Assembly (NCBI GenBank): GCA_046349395.1
Contig: JAXMCK010000004.1
Location: 310,001-374,000, forward strand
Reading direction: 5' to 3'
Source: JAXMCK01 sp046349395
GTDB taxonomy: Bacteria > Pseudomonadota > Alphaproteobacteria > Geminicoccales > Geminicoccaceae
Length of the DNA: 64,000 bases
Made by a program: the position numbers and the translations under genes. Within the stretch, counting starts at the first letter, position 1, and each line of letters opens with the position of its first letter. Under the pieces are notes generated by a model that worked only from the letters and a program-made list of their open reading frames with translations, was not told where the DNA came from and did no database searches. Below are positions 41,911 through 51,273 of the stretch, piece after piece.

Positions 41911-43686
41911 ATGTCCGTCGAGCAGGGCCTCGTCTTCGCGATCCTCGGCATCGCGCTCGTCTTCTTCGTCTGGGGTCGCTGGCGTTACGACGTGGTTGCC
42001 ATGACCGCTCTCCTCGCCGGGGTCGCCACCGGCGTGGTGCCGGCCGACGGTGCGCTGGCCGGCTTCTCCGATCCGGCCGTCATCACCGTGGCGGCAGTGC
42101 TCGTGATCAGCCGGGCGTTGCGCGACAGCGGCCTCATCGAGCGTGGGCTCGCACCGTTGGCCGGACACCTGCAGGGCGTGAACGGACAGGTCGTCGTCTT
42201 TGCCGGTCTCGTCGCCGCGTGCTCGACCGTCATGAACAATGTGGGTGCGCTGGCCGTCTTCCTGCCGGCCGCACTGCAGACGGCGAGGCGGACCGGATCG
42301 CCGCCCTCGGCCCTCCTGATGCCGATGTCCTTCGCCTCGCTGCTGGGCGGCCTCGTGACCCTGATCGGCACGCCGCCGAACCTGCTGATCTCGGCCGTAC
42401 GCCGCGAGAGCCAGGGCGAAGGCTTCCACATGTTCGACTTCGCGCCGGTGGGGCTGACGCTCACCGTGGCCGGCCTCGCCTTCCTCCTCGTCGGCTGGCG
42501 GCTGCTGCCGCGGAACCGATCCTCGTCGGGTGACCCGGAAACGGCGTTCGAGATTCAGGACTATGTGATCGAGGTCCGGCTCGGCGAGACATCGAGCATG
42601 GACGGCAAGACCGTCGCCCAGCTCGAGGAGGCGGCGGAGGGCAATCTGCGTGTCCTGGCCGTCATGCGAGGCCGTACCGCCGAGGTGCCGTCACGCTACT
42701 GGGTCCTGCGCGCCGGCGACGACCTGCAGATCGAGGCCGAGCCGAAGCTCGTCGAGAGCTTCCTCGACTCGGTCGGGATCGCTCCGACCGCCCACGACCC
42801 CTCCGAGGGCGACAGGGACGCGACGGAGTTCGCCATCTTCGAGGTCATGGTCGGCAGCGACTCGCCGCTGGTGGGTCGCAGCGTCGCGATGCTGGGCCTG
42901 CGGGAGAACCATGCCCTGAACCTGCTGGCGGTCCGGCGCGGGCAGGATCGGCCGCGCACGCGCCTCGCCGGCCTGACACTGCGACCCGGCGACATCCTCA
43001 TGCTCCAGGGCCGCCGCGACGGCTCGCAGGATGCCTTGGGCAGCCTCGGCCTCCTGCCGCTCGCCGGCCGCGGCATCCGGCTGGGGCAGCGCCGCTTCGT
43101 ATGGCTGCCGCTGCTGGCGTTGGCGGCTGCGGTCGTCGCGTCCACGATCGAGCTGACCACGCCCGCCGTCGCCTTCCTGGCGGCAGCGACCTTGCTCGTG
43201 ATCTTCCGCGCCATTCCGGCCGACGACACCTACGCCGCGATCTCCTGGCCCGTGATCGTGCTCCTCGCAGCCCTGATCCCGATCAGCGATGCCCTGCGCG
43301 CGACCGGCGGTACCGATCTGATCGCCGGCTGGCTCGGCTCGGTCAGCGGCAGCCTGACGCCGGTCACGGCACTGGGGCTGATCCTGCTGGCCACGATGAT
43401 CGTGACCCCGTTCCTCAACAACGCCGCCACCGTCCTCGTCATGGCGCCGATCGGGGCGGCCTATGCGCGGCAACTCGGGCTTGCGGTCGATCCGTTCCTC
43501 ATGGCCGTGGCCGTGGGCGCCTCGTCGGACTTCCTCACCCCGATAGGTCACCAGTCGAACACGCTGGTGATGGGCCCGGGCGGCTACCGGTTCGTGGATT
43601 ACGCGCGGCTGGGAGCGCCGCTCAGCCTGCTCGTCCTGGTGCTGGGGACGGCCTCGATCGCCTTCTTCTGGCCGCTCCACCCCTGA
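41911..43686 (+). CDS. SLC13 (DASS) family permease with two TrkA-C domains
   Basis: 591 residues. Two membrane halves (about 1-190 and 390-591), each with the SLC13 Asn-Asn/Pro hairpins (STVMNNVGALAVFLPAALQ, LIGTPPNLLISAV; FLNNAATVLVMAPIGAAYA, TPIGHQSNTLVMGPGGY). Between them are two TrkA-C (RCK_C) regulatory domains (IEVRLGETSSMDGKTVAQLE, FEVMVGSDSPLVGRSVAML). These Sac1-like carriers move sulfate, dicarboxylates or oxyanions such as molybdate or tungstate. Position after xdhC would fit sulfur or molybdate supply (inference). Confidence 0.88.
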   Translation: MSVEQGLVFAILGIALVFFVWGRWRYDVVAMTALLAGVATGVVPADGALAGFSDPAVITVAAVLVISRALRDSGLIERGLAPLAGHLQGVNGQVVVFAGLVAACSTVMNNVGALAVFLPAALQTARRTGSPPSALLMPMSFASLLGGLVTLIGTPPNLLISAVRRESQGEGFHMFDFAPVGLTLTVAGLAFLLVGWRLLPRNRSSSGDPETAFEIQDYVIEVRLGETSSMDGKTVAQLEEAAEGNLRVLAVMRGRTAEVPSRYWVLRAGDDLQIEAEPKLVESFLDSVGIAPTAHDPSEGDRDATEFAIFEVMVGSDSPLVGRSVAMLGLRENHALNLLAVRRGQDRPRTRLAGLTLRPGDILMLQGRRDGSQDALGSLGLLPLAGRGIRLGQRRFVWLPLLALAAAVVASTIELTTPAVAFLAAATLLVIFRAIPADDTYAAISWPVIVLLAALIPISDALRATGGTDLIAGWLGSVSGSLTPVTALGLILLATMIVTPFLNNAATVLVMAPIGAAYARQLGLAVDPFLMAVAVGASSDFLTPIGHQSNTLVMGPGGYRFVDYARLGAPLSLLVLVLGTASIAFFWPLHP

Positions 43687-43693
43687 GCCGTTC

Positions 43694-44899
43694 TCACTTC
43701 GCCGCGTCGAACACCGCCTTGATGAGGTCGCCGGGCTTGTCCGCTTCGTCGGACACCGCACTGTCGAGACCGAAGGTGAGGACAAGGTCGAGGGACGGGT
43801 TGAGCACCGTGTAGAACCGGTTGCCCATGGTGCCGCCCTCGTAGATCCAGATGCGGCCATAGCCGGGCAGGAAAGTCTGCACGATGCCGAGACCGAAGCC
43901 CTGGCGCTCGGTCTCGTTGGTCTCGGCCAAGGGCTCGCCCGTGCGCATCGAGACGAGCGTTTGCATCTCCTTCATCTGCTTCGCCGGCAGCACCCGCCCG
44001 CCGAACAGCGCCCTGATCCACTGCGCGGCGTCGCGCGGCGAGGCGATAATAGCCCCGGCGGGACCGGCCCAGGACATGGGCGCCCGGCTCAAGTCCTTGC
44101 CGACCAGGGGCTGTGCCGGCGGCGTCTTGCACTCGGGCTCGTATTCGAGGCAGCTCGGATCGTAGAGATGGCCGCTGATCAGCCGCGAGAGCACGGCGTG
44201 GGGCTGCGGCCGGTCGCCGTAGAAGGTGTCGGCGAGGCCGAGGGGCCGCAGCAGCAGGTCCTCCAGCAGCTTGCCGTAGTGCGCCTGGCCGGCCTTCTCG
44301 GCGATCATGCCGGCCAGGATGTAGCCCGTGTTGCTGTAGTGATAGCCGGGCGTGGGCGGCAGCTCGTTGCTGGTGCTCGGATAGGCGAAGGCAACGAGTT
44401 CTGCGGGCTTGAAGATCCGGTCGATGTTCGCCGCGATCGCGGTCACGAAGGCGGTGGTCTCGGTGTATTCGGGAATGCCGCCCGTCATGTCGAGCAGCCG
44501 GTGGATCGTGACGTCCTTCCAGGCCGGATACTCGGGCAGCCACTTGCCGAGCTTGTCGTCGATCGACAGCAGGCCGGCCGCCTCCAGCTTCAAGAGGATC
44601 GCCGCCGTGTAGGCCTTGGTGTTGCTGCCGATCTGGTAGAGCGTCGAGGCGCTGATCGGCGGTGAGGTGGGCTCGGGTCGCATGTTCCCGACGAACAGGT
44701 CGACCCCCGGCGACGGATCGCCCAGGCTGACATAGGCGCCGATGCCGGTCAGGTGCTCGGGCTCGCGGCGACGCTCGAAGTGCTGCGCCACGAGGGTCTG
44801 GAGATCCTGCACCGTCGGGGAGCGGCTGGGCCCGGCGGAGGCGGACGCGGCCATCAAGGAGACGAGCAGTAGGGTCGCGAGGAGCAGGCGTCCGCGCAT
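43694..44899 (-). CDS. exported serine hydrolase, beta-lactamase/DD-peptidase family
   Basis: 401 residues. Signal peptide (LLLATLLLVSLMAASASA). Class C-like motifs are present: SxxK in GSNTKAYTAAI, YxN in YHYSNTGYILAG, and a third motif near YEGGTMG. These active-site features fit penicillin-binding-protein-like esterases or D-alanyl-D-alanine carboxypeptidases. Two Cys (SCLEYEPEC) may form a disulfide. Followed after 24 bp by the reading frame of the PqiA-like gene upstream, on the same strand. Confidence 0.85.
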   Translation of the reverse strand: MRGRLLLATLLLVSLMAASASAGPSRSPTVQDLQTLVAQHFERRREPEHLTGIGAYVSLGDPSPGVDLFVGNMRPEPTSPPISASTLYQIGSNTKAYTAAILLKLEAAGLLSIDDKLGKWLPEYPAWKDVTIHRLLDMTGGIPEYTETTAFVTAIAANIDRIFKPAELVAFAYPSTSNELPPTPGYHYSNTGYILAGMIAEKAGQAHYGKLLEDLLLRPLGLADTFYGDRPQPHAVLSRLISGHLYDPSCLEYEPECKTPPAQPLVGKDLSRAPMSWAGPAGAIIASPRDAAQWIRALFGGRVLPAKQMKEMQTLVSMRTGEPLAETNETERQGFGLGIVQTFLPGYGRIWIYEGGTMGNRFYTVLNPSLDLVLTFGLDSAVSDEADKPGDLIKAVFDAAK

Positions 44900-44923
44900 T
44901 CGGTCTTCTCCTTCGGGATGCGG

Positions 44924-45472
44924 CTACGCCTTCGCCTGGCGGATCGCCATGGTGGCGGCGATCGACATCAGCAGCGAGAACACCGCGATGCCGGCGAAGC
45001 CGTAGAGCCCCCAACTTATGTCGACGGTGCCGATTCCGACACCCTTGAAGCCGACGATCACGACGGCGAGCAGGAATATTTCCGTCATCGAGAGCTTGGC
45101 GAGGACGCCCAGCCGCTCCAGCCACACGGGCGCGTCGCGCAGCGGCACCCGGTACCATACCCACAGGGTGGCGATCGCCTTTACTGCCGGCATGAGGACG
45201 GCGAACAGCAGCACAATGGCGAAGAGCACGAGGTCGATCGACCAGAGCTGGAGCAGCCCGGTGACGACCGAGATCTCCTCCCGCCACAGGAACGGGACGC
45301 GGGCGGTGAACAGCGGCAGGAACCAGCCGGCCGGCAGCAACAGGCCCGCTAGCCAGAGCAGGGCGCCGAGGACCGGCCCGCTCGGGCCGGCGGCAGGCGG
45401 CCGGTCGGGTGTCAGCAGTGGCCGAGATCCAGCATGAACCGCTTCATTGTTTTTCCGCGAGCTCGGCGGCAA
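44924..45472 (-). CDS. PqiA-like integral membrane protein, start uncertain
   Basis: About 182 residues if it starts at the TTG at 45472; no ATG or GTG with a ribosome site exists nearby in frame. Four membrane spans and PqiA-family phrases: LPAGWFLPLFTARVPFLW, SIDLVLFAIVLLFAVLMPAVKAI, LERLGVLAKLSMTEIFLLAVVIVGFKG. PqiA proteins form the inner-membrane part of lipid-transport (Pqi/Let-type) systems; this lone short form lacks the zinc-ribbon Cys. Partner MCE proteins are not nearby. Confidence 0.65.
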   Translation of the reverse strand: MPPSSRKNNEAVHAGSRPLLTPDRPPAAGPSGPVLGALLWLAGLLLPAGWFLPLFTARVPFLWREEISVVTGLLQLWSIDLVLFAIVLLFAVLMPAVKAIATLWVWYRVPLRDAPVWLERLGVLAKLSMTEIFLLAVVIVGFKGVGIGTVDISWGLYGFAGIAVFSLLMSIAATMAIRQAKA

Positions 45473-45623
45473 GGGTGATGATCGATATTGCGTCCCCAGC
45501 GCCGGGTCGTCTCTAGATCCCGGCACGGCGCCTGTCAGGCCCGACAATCTGGCGGGGGTGCGGACCTCGTTGCGGTGCGGCCGCGTTGCTATATCGAGAC
45601 GTGGCGGGCGACGGGCGAGGTCG

Positions 45624-47234
45624 ATGGAATTCGGTGCGGTAGCGATCGGTGAAGCGTTGGGCGCCGTCCTGGCCCATGCGGTGACAGGGCCCGGCGTCGC
45701 CTTCAAGAAGGGCCGCAACGTCTCGGCAGCCGACATCGACCGGATGCGCGAGGCAGGAATCGCCACCGTCGTCGCCGCCCGCCTAGGCCCCGACGATGTG
45801 GGCGAAGACGAGGCGGCGGCACGCCTGGCTCAGGCTCTGGCCGGACCCGAGGTCAGTGTCGATCGGGCCTTCACCGGCCGGGTGAACCTGTTCGCGAAGG
45901 CACGTGGCGTCCTCGTCGTCGACCGCGAGCGCATCGATGCCGTGAACGGGATCGACGAGTCCGTCACCGTCGCCACGCTGCCCGCCTGGGCCGCCGTCTC
46001 GCCGGAGGAGATGCTGGCGACGGTCAAGATCATCCCCTTCGCGGCACCCGCCGAGGTGCTGGAGCGCTGTCTCCTCGCGGTCGGCAACAGGCCGCTGGTG
46101 CAGGTGGCACCCTTCCGGCCGTTCCGGGCACGGCTGATCCAGACGGTGCTGCCCGGCACGTCCGCGAAGATGCTCGACAAGACGGTGCGCATCACCGCCG
46201 ACCGGGTCGAGGCGCTCGACGGCACGCTGCTCGGCGAGACGCGCTGCCCGCACGAGACGGAGCCGCTGACCGCCGCCATCGCGGAGGCGGCCCCATCGGC
46301 CGACATGCTGCTCGTTGTCGGCGCTTCGGCCATCACCGACCGGGCGGACGTCATCCCGGCGGCGATCGAGGCGGCGGGCGGTCGGGTCGAGCATTTCGGC
46401 ATGCCGGTCGATCCGGGCAACCTCCTGCTCCTGGCCCATCGCGACGGCCGCCCTATCCTGGGCCTGCCCGGCTGCGCCCGCTCGCCGAAGCTCAACGGCT
46501 TCGACTGGGTCATGCAGCGGCTGGCGGCCGGCGTGCCGGTCACGCGGCACGACATCCAGGCCATGGGCGTCGGTGGTCTCCTGATGGAGATCCCGAACCG
46601 GCCGCAGCCGCGTGCCGGCCAGACGAGCCCTCCGAGCCGCCCACGCGTCGCCGCCGTCGTCCTTGCCGCCGGTCGGTCGAGCAGGATGGGCGAGCGCAAC
46701 AAGCTCCTGGTCGAGATCGACGGCGAGCCGATGGTGCACCACGCCGTACGGGCCGCACGGGCGAGCCGAGTGGGCGAGATCGTCGTCGTCACGGGACACA
46801 TGCGCCAAGCGGTCGAGGCCGCACTGGCCGATCAGCCGGTGCGGTTCGTGCACAATCCCGACTTCGCGCAGGGGCTCAGCACCTCGCTGAAGGTCGGCGT
46901 CGCGGCGTTGCCGGAGGACGTCGACGGGACCGTCGTGCTGCTCGGCGACATGCCCAAGGTCGACTCCGGACTGATCGATCGGCTGATCCAAGCGTTCAAT
47001 CCCGTCGAGGGCCGCGGCATCGTCGTGCCGGTGTCCGGCGGGCGGCGCGGCAACCCGGTGCTGTGGGGTCGAGCCTATTTCGGTGCGGTCCAAGGATTGG
47101 CAGGCGATGTGGGAGCGAAGCACCTGATCGGTGAGAACGAGGCGGCGGTGGTCGAGGTGGATGCGGACGAAGGTGCGCTCATCGACGTCGACACGCCCGA
47201 GGCGCTGAAGCAATTGGTCGGAGCCGGCGCATGA
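45624..47234 (+). CDS. molybdopterin-binding domain fused to MobA-like nucleotidyltransferase
   Basis: 536 residues from the ATG at 45624 (GAGG upstream). Residues 1 to ~330 are a MoeA/MoaB-like molybdopterin-binding region (LVVGASAITDRADVIPAAIEAAGGRVEHFGMPVDPGNLLLL and LPGCARSPKLNGFDWVM). From ~345 is a MobA/MocA-type transferase with the nucleotide loop AAVVLAAGRSSRMGERNKLL and VVLLGDMPKVD. Such fusions attach a nucleotide (CMP or GMP) to Moco, producing MCD/MGD for Mo-hydroxylases. The ATG of the desulfurase overlaps its stop by 4 bp. Confidence 0.9.
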   Translation: MEFGAVAIGEALGAVLAHAVTGPGVAFKKGRNVSAADIDRMREAGIATVVAARLGPDDVGEDEAAARLAQALAGPEVSVDRAFTGRVNLFAKARGVLVVDRERIDAVNGIDESVTVATLPAWAAVSPEEMLATVKIIPFAAPAEVLERCLLAVGNRPLVQVAPFRPFRARLIQTVLPGTSAKMLDKTVRITADRVEALDGTLLGETRCPHETEPLTAAIAEAAPSADMLLVVGASAITDRADVIPAAIEAAGGRVEHFGMPVDPGNLLLLAHRDGRPILGLPGCARSPKLNGFDWVMQRLAAGVPVTRHDIQAMGVGGLLMEIPNRPQPRAGQTSPPSRPRVAAVVLAAGRSSRMGERNKLLVEIDGEPMVHHAVRAARASRVGEIVVVTGHMRQAVEAALADQPVRFVHNPDFAQGLSTSLKVGVAALPEDVDGTVVLLGDMPKVDSGLIDRLIQAFNPVEGRGIVVPVSGGRRGNPVLWGRAYFGAVQGLAGDVGAKHLIGENEAAVVEVDADEGALIDVDTPEALKQLVGAGA

Positions 47235-48433
47235 GCCTGCGCGACGAGTTCCCGATCTTCGCCGCCCAGGGACCAAGCTTCCACTATCTCGACAATGCAG
47301 CCACGGGACAGATCTGCCGCGCGGCGGCCGAGGCGCTGATCGCGTACGAGACGACGGCACGGGCCAATGTGAAGCGGGGCGTCTATCGGCTCGCGGACTC
47401 GGCCACCAATGCGTTCGAGGAGGCGCGCCGGCGGGTCGCCGCCTATGTCGGTGCCGGCGATCCGAGCGAGATCGTCTTCACCTCGGGCGCCACCCTCGCC
47501 CTCAACACGGCGGCCCACGCGCTGGGCTCCAAGTTGCGGCCGGGCGACGAGATCCTGCTGAGCGAGTTGGAGCACCACGCCAACATCGTCCCCTGGCAGA
47601 TGGTGGCGGAGCGTGCCGGTGCCCGGGTGCGCGCCCTCCCCGTCACCGAGGAGGGCCGCCTCGACTACGACCGTCTCGACGATGCCGTCAGCGAGCGGAC
47701 GCGCATCGTTGCGGTGACGCACTGCTCCAACGTGACCGGTGCCGTGACCGATCTCGGGCACGTGGCGGACGCGGCACGTGCGGTCGGTGCCTATCTCGTC
47801 GTCGACGGCGCCCAGCGGGCGCCTCACGGCCCGATCGACATCGGAGTGTTGGGCTGCGATCTCTACGCCTTCTCAGCGCACAAGATGTTCGGCCCGACGG
47901 GGGCCGGTGCCCTCTGGGGCCGCCGCGACCTGCTGGAGGAATTACCGCCTTTCCTGGGCGGGGGCGAGATGATCCGCCGGGTGAGCTTCGAGGGCACCAC
48001 CTACGCGCCACCGCCGCACCGGTTCGAGGCGGGCACGCCCGCGGTCGGCCCGATCCTCGGCTTCGGCGCCGCGGCCGCCTGGCTCACCACGCTCGACTGG
48101 GCGGCCCTCGGGCGGAAGGAAACCGAGCTGACCGGACGCATCCTGTCCGGGCTCGAAGCGATGCCGCGCGTGCGTATCGTCGGCCCGACCGGCCTCCAGC
48201 AGCGCCTCGGCGTCGTGGCCTTCGAGGTCGATGGCGTGCACGCGCACGATGTCTGCCAGATGCTCGATACGCATGGTGTCTGCCTGCGCGGCGGCCATCA
48301 CTGCGCGCAGCCCCTGATGGAGCGCTTCGACCTCGCCGCGACCGCCCGGGCGAGCATCGCCCTCTACAATGACGCCGCCGACGTCGACGCCCTGCTGAAC
48401 GGGCTCGACAGCACGATCAGGACGCTCGGATGA
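47231..48433 (+). CDS. cysteine desulfurase, SufS/CsdA type (class II)
   Basis: 400 residues. YLDNAATGQICRAAAEAL opens the fold, LEHHANIVPWQM is typical of SufS, and the PLP lysine lies in FSAHKMFGPTGAGAL. The persulfide Cys is in THGVCLRGGHHCAQPLMERF. The enzyme takes sulfur from cysteine to give alanine. It is coupled to the MPT/MobA fusion upstream and a SufU-like gene downstream by 4-bp overlaps. In R. capsulatus a desulfurase (NifS4) sulfurates Moco on XdhC, and the same role is attractive here. Confidence 0.92.
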   Translation: MSLRDEFPIFAAQGPSFHYLDNAATGQICRAAAEALIAYETTARANVKRGVYRLADSATNAFEEARRRVAAYVGAGDPSEIVFTSGATLALNTAAHALGSKLRPGDEILLSELEHHANIVPWQMVAERAGARVRALPVTEEGRLDYDRLDDAVSERTRIVAVTHCSNVTGAVTDLGHVADAARAVGAYLVVDGAQRAPHGPIDIGVLGCDLYAFSAHKMFGPTGAGALWGRRDLLEELPPFLGGGEMIRRVSFEGTTYAPPPHRFEAGTPAVGPILGFGAAAAWLTTLDWAALGRKETELTGRILSGLEAMPRVRIVGPTGLQQRLGVVAFEVDGVHAHDVCQMLDTHGVCLRGGHHCAQPLMERFDLAATARASIALYNDAADVDALLNGLDSTIRTLG

Positions 48434-48855
48434 GCCAGCAACTCTACAACGACGCGATCGTCAGTACGGCCAAGGCCAACCAGGGTGCCGGCCGGTTGCC
48501 GGCGGCGACGCACAGTGCCACCTGCGACAATCCCCTCTGCGGCGACCGCGTCACCCTCGACCTGCAGGTCGAGGACGGTCGTGTCGGGGCCGTGGCGCAG
48601 AAGACCCGCGGCTGCCTGCTGACCCAGGCCGCCGCCGCCGTCATCGCCGCCCATGCCGCCGGGGCGACGCGCGAAGACCTGCGGCGCGTGGCGCAGGAAG
48701 TCGAGGCGCTCCTCCAGGGAAGCGACGACCGGCCGGATTGGCCGGAGCTGGAGATGTTCCGGCCCGTCCAGGCGGTGAAGAGCCGGCACGACTGCGTGCT
48801 ACTGCCGTTCCACGCCGTGGACGAGGCGTTCGCCTCGCCGGTGGACCGGGGCTAG
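48430..48855 (+). CDS. SufU/IscU-like iron-sulfur or sulfur-relay protein
   Basis: 141 residues. Three active-site Cys positions of SufU are retained: CDNPLCGDRVTLDL, TRGCLLTQAAAAVIAAH and SRHDCVLLPFHAVDEAF, with the Asp in CGD. SufU is a zinc-dependent sulfur acceptor for SufS, or Fe-S scaffold. Overlaps the desulfurase stop. No other suf genes are in the window, so this looks like a private sulfur-transfer pair. Its stop overlaps the convergent K+ channel gene. Confidence 0.9.
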   Translation: MSQQLYNDAIVSTAKANQGAGRLPAATHSATCDNPLCGDRVTLDLQVEDGRVGAVAQKTRGCLLTQAAAAVIAAHAAGATREDLRRVAQEVEALLQGSDDRPDWPELEMFRPVQAVKSRHDCVLLPFHAVDEAFASPVDRG

Positions 48856-49664
48856 CCAACCACCGGCTCTTTCTTGTGAGCCGTGGCCCGGTAGTGGCGG
48901 AGCAGCGTGTCGGCGACGAGCTTGTCGACTCGAATGACCTCGGAAGCACCTGCCCGCATCAGCCAGTTCTCGCCGTCGGTGCCGCGAGCGATGACCAGGA
49001 TGTGCAAGGCACTGTTGTAGCCGCGGGCCATCAGCGTGATCGACAACCGGCGATCCATCTCGTCGATGGTGATGACGATGCCCTTGGCTTCGCCGATCCG
49101 TGCCGATTGAAGTGTCGATTCCAGATTGGCCTGACCGACGATCACGATGTGACCCGCGGCCGAGGCCTGGGCCGCCGCGGCCTCGTCCTGCTCGATGATG
49201 AGAACGGGATCGCCACCTGCCTTCGCGGCGTCGGCGATGAGACGGCCATAGTCGCCATAGCCGACCACGATAAGGTGGTCCTTGATGTCGGTCAGCATGC
49301 GGCCGGTCCTCCGGTTCTCGCGATAGGCGGTGATCTCGGGCGCGTTCAGGATGCCCGTCAGCGAGGTCAGGGCGTAGCCGCCGCCGACCACGATGCCGAT
49401 CATGGCGCCGATCATCACCCACTGCTGCTCGCGGGTCAGGTCCGTGAAATCGCCGAGGGTGGTGATCGTGTTCGCGGCGTTCCACAAGGCGTCGAAGACC
49501 CGGCGCTCCCAATCGGCGTCGGCGCGGCGGTCGAACAGCAGAAGCAGCCCCGCACAGCTGAAGAACACGGTCAGCAGCAGGCCGACGGCGCGCAGGATTG
49601 AGAGCCGTGCACGGCGCATGCCCGCCCTGCCGCTCTCGTGCTCCACCATCGTGTAGATCGGCAT
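48852..49664 (-). CDS. two-TM potassium-channel-like protein with TrkA-N (RCK) domain
   Basis: 270 residues (264 if from the ATG at 49646). Two membrane helices (ILRAVGLLLTVFFSCAGLLLLF and WVMIGAMIGIVVGGGYALTSLTG) flank a pore loop with NTITTLGDFTD, then a cytoplasmic RCK-N domain with nucleotide site VVGYGDYGRLIADAA. The filter reads TTLGDF where K+ channels have TVGYGD, so ion selectivity is in doubt. Solo gene, opposite to the sufU-like gene. Confidence 0.82.
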   Translation of the reverse strand: MPIYTMVEHESGRAGMRRARLSILRAVGLLLTVFFSCAGLLLLFDRRADADWERRVFDALWNAANTITTLGDFTDLTREQQWVMIGAMIGIVVGGGYALTSLTGILNAPEITAYRENRRTGRMLTDIKDHLIVVGYGDYGRLIADAAKAGGDPVLIIEQDEAAAAQASAAGHIVIVGQANLESTLQSARIGEAKGIVITIDEMDRRLSITLMARGYNSALHILVIARGTDGENWLMRAGASEVIRVDKLVADTLLRHYRATAHKKEPVVG

Positions 49665-49774
49665 CTCGCGCCCGAGTTGTCCGCCTGTCAGGTCGGCGCT
49701 GGTAACACGGCGGCTGGCGGCCCGGAACTCTGGACGAAGGCGCTGCCGGACGGCAGGGTGCTGGTTCTTCGAGC

Positions 49775-51259
49775 ATGCCTATCCTGATGCAGGCCGCGAC
49801 GTCCAACCTCCCAGAGTACACCGTCACCGAACTGTCCTTCGCGCTGAAGCGGACGGTCGAGGAGAGCTATGCCCTGGTGCGCGTGCGGGGCGAGCTGTCG
49901 GGCTACAAGCGCGCTGGCTCGGGGCATCAGTATTTCACGCTGAAGGACGACCGTTCCTGCCTCGATGCGGTGGTATGGAAAGGTAGCCTCGGCCGGCTCG
50001 GCTTCGAGCCCGCGGACGGGCTCGAAGTGATCTGCACCGGCCGGCTCACCACCTATCCGGGCCGCTCCAAGTACCAGATCGTCATCGAGCGCATGGAGCC
50101 GGCCGGAGCCGGCGCCCTCATGGCGCTGCTCGAAGAGCGGCGGCGCAAGCTCGCGGCCGAGGGCCTGTTCGACGACACTCGCAAGCGGCCCCTGCCCTTC
50201 CTGCCCGAGATCGTCGGCGTGGTGACCTCGCCGACGGGTGCCGTGATCCGCGACATCCTGCATCGCATTGGCGATCGCTTCCCGCGGCACGTGCTCGTCT
50301 GGCCGGTGCTGGTCCAGGGCGAGGGTGCGGCCGAGCAGGTCGCCGCCGCCATCCGCGGCTTCAACGCCCTTCCCCCGGGTGGACGCGTGCCGCGTCCTCA
50401 CGTCCTGATCGTCGCCCGCGGCGGGGGCTCGATCGAGGATCTCTGGGCCTTCAACGAGGAGGTCGTCGTCCGCGCCGCCGCCACCTCGGCCATACCTCTG
50501 ATCTCGGCGGTCGGCCACGAGACGGACGTCACCCTGATCGATCACGCCGCCGACCGGAGGGCACCGACGCCGACCGCGGCAGCGGAGATGGCCGTTCCGG
50601 TCCGGCGCGAGCTGGTCGTCGCCATCCAGGGTCTGGGCGACCGTTTGCGCCACGGCATCGAGCGGCAGGTCGCCGAGCGACGACAAAGACTAACCGGTCT
50701 GGCGCGCGGGCTGCCGAGGCCGGAAATGACCGTCGGCATGGCGGCACAGCGTCTGGACGACCTCGCCGAGCGGCTGCGGCTGCGGTCGCCGCTGGATCTG
50801 GTCAAGGCGGCGGGCGAGCGGGTCGACTTGCGCCTCGCGCGCATCGACGAGCTGGCACGGGATCGCCTCCGCGAGGCGAAAGGCTTGCTCGCTACGGTCG
50901 GCGGACGCCTGCGCTCGGCGACGCTGCAGGCCAAGATCACGCAGCTCGGTCCGCCCCTGGCGCGCGAGGCGGTGGCCCTCGACCGCGCCATGGCCGCGGT
51001 GCAGGAAAAGGCGGCGCAGAGGCTGTCCGCGTGCGCCAGGCATCTCGACGCCCTCTCCCACACTCGCGTCCTGGAGCGCGGCTATGCGATCGTCCGCGCC
51101 GGCACAGGCGGGCCAGTGGTCCCGCGCCGGGCGGCGCTCGGCGCCGAAGCGGATCTCACCATCGTGTTCGTCGACGGCGAAACGCCCGTCCGGCGGACCG
51201 ACCTGAAACCGAAGCGGGCGTCGGCCCCGAGCGGCCCCGGTCAGGGCACGCTGCTTTAA
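49775..51259 (+). CDS. xseA: exodeoxyribonuclease VII large subunit
   Basis: 494 residues. N-terminal OB fold (YTVTELSFALKRTVEESYALVRVRGELSGYKRAGSGHQYFTLKD), then the catalytic core with GVVTSPTGAVIRDILHRIGDRFP, IVARGGGSIEDLWAFNEE and SAVGHETDVTLIDHAADRRAPTPTAAAE, and a long coiled-coil tail with the C-terminal VLERGYAIVR. The enzyme degrades single-stranded DNA with XseB, involved in repair. No xseB is adjacent. Followed by mazG 14 bp later. Confidence 0.95.
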   Translation: MPILMQAATSNLPEYTVTELSFALKRTVEESYALVRVRGELSGYKRAGSGHQYFTLKDDRSCLDAVVWKGSLGRLGFEPADGLEVICTGRLTTYPGRSKYQIVIERMEPAGAGALMALLEERRRKLAAEGLFDDTRKRPLPFLPEIVGVVTSPTGAVIRDILHRIGDRFPRHVLVWPVLVQGEGAAEQVAAAIRGFNALPPGGRVPRPHVLIVARGGGSIEDLWAFNEEVVVRAAATSAIPLISAVGHETDVTLIDHAADRRAPTPTAAAEMAVPVRRELVVAIQGLGDRLRHGIERQVAERRQRLTGLARGLPRPEMTVGMAAQRLDDLAERLRLRSPLDLVKAAGERVDLRLARIDELARDRLREAKGLLATVGGRLRSATLQAKITQLGPPLAREAVALDRAMAAVQEKAAQRLSACARHLDALSHTRVLERGYAIVRAGTGGPVVPRRAALGAEADLTIVFVDGETPVRRTDLKPKRASAPSGPGQGTLL

Positions 51260-51273
51260 GTCGTGGAGCGTCG

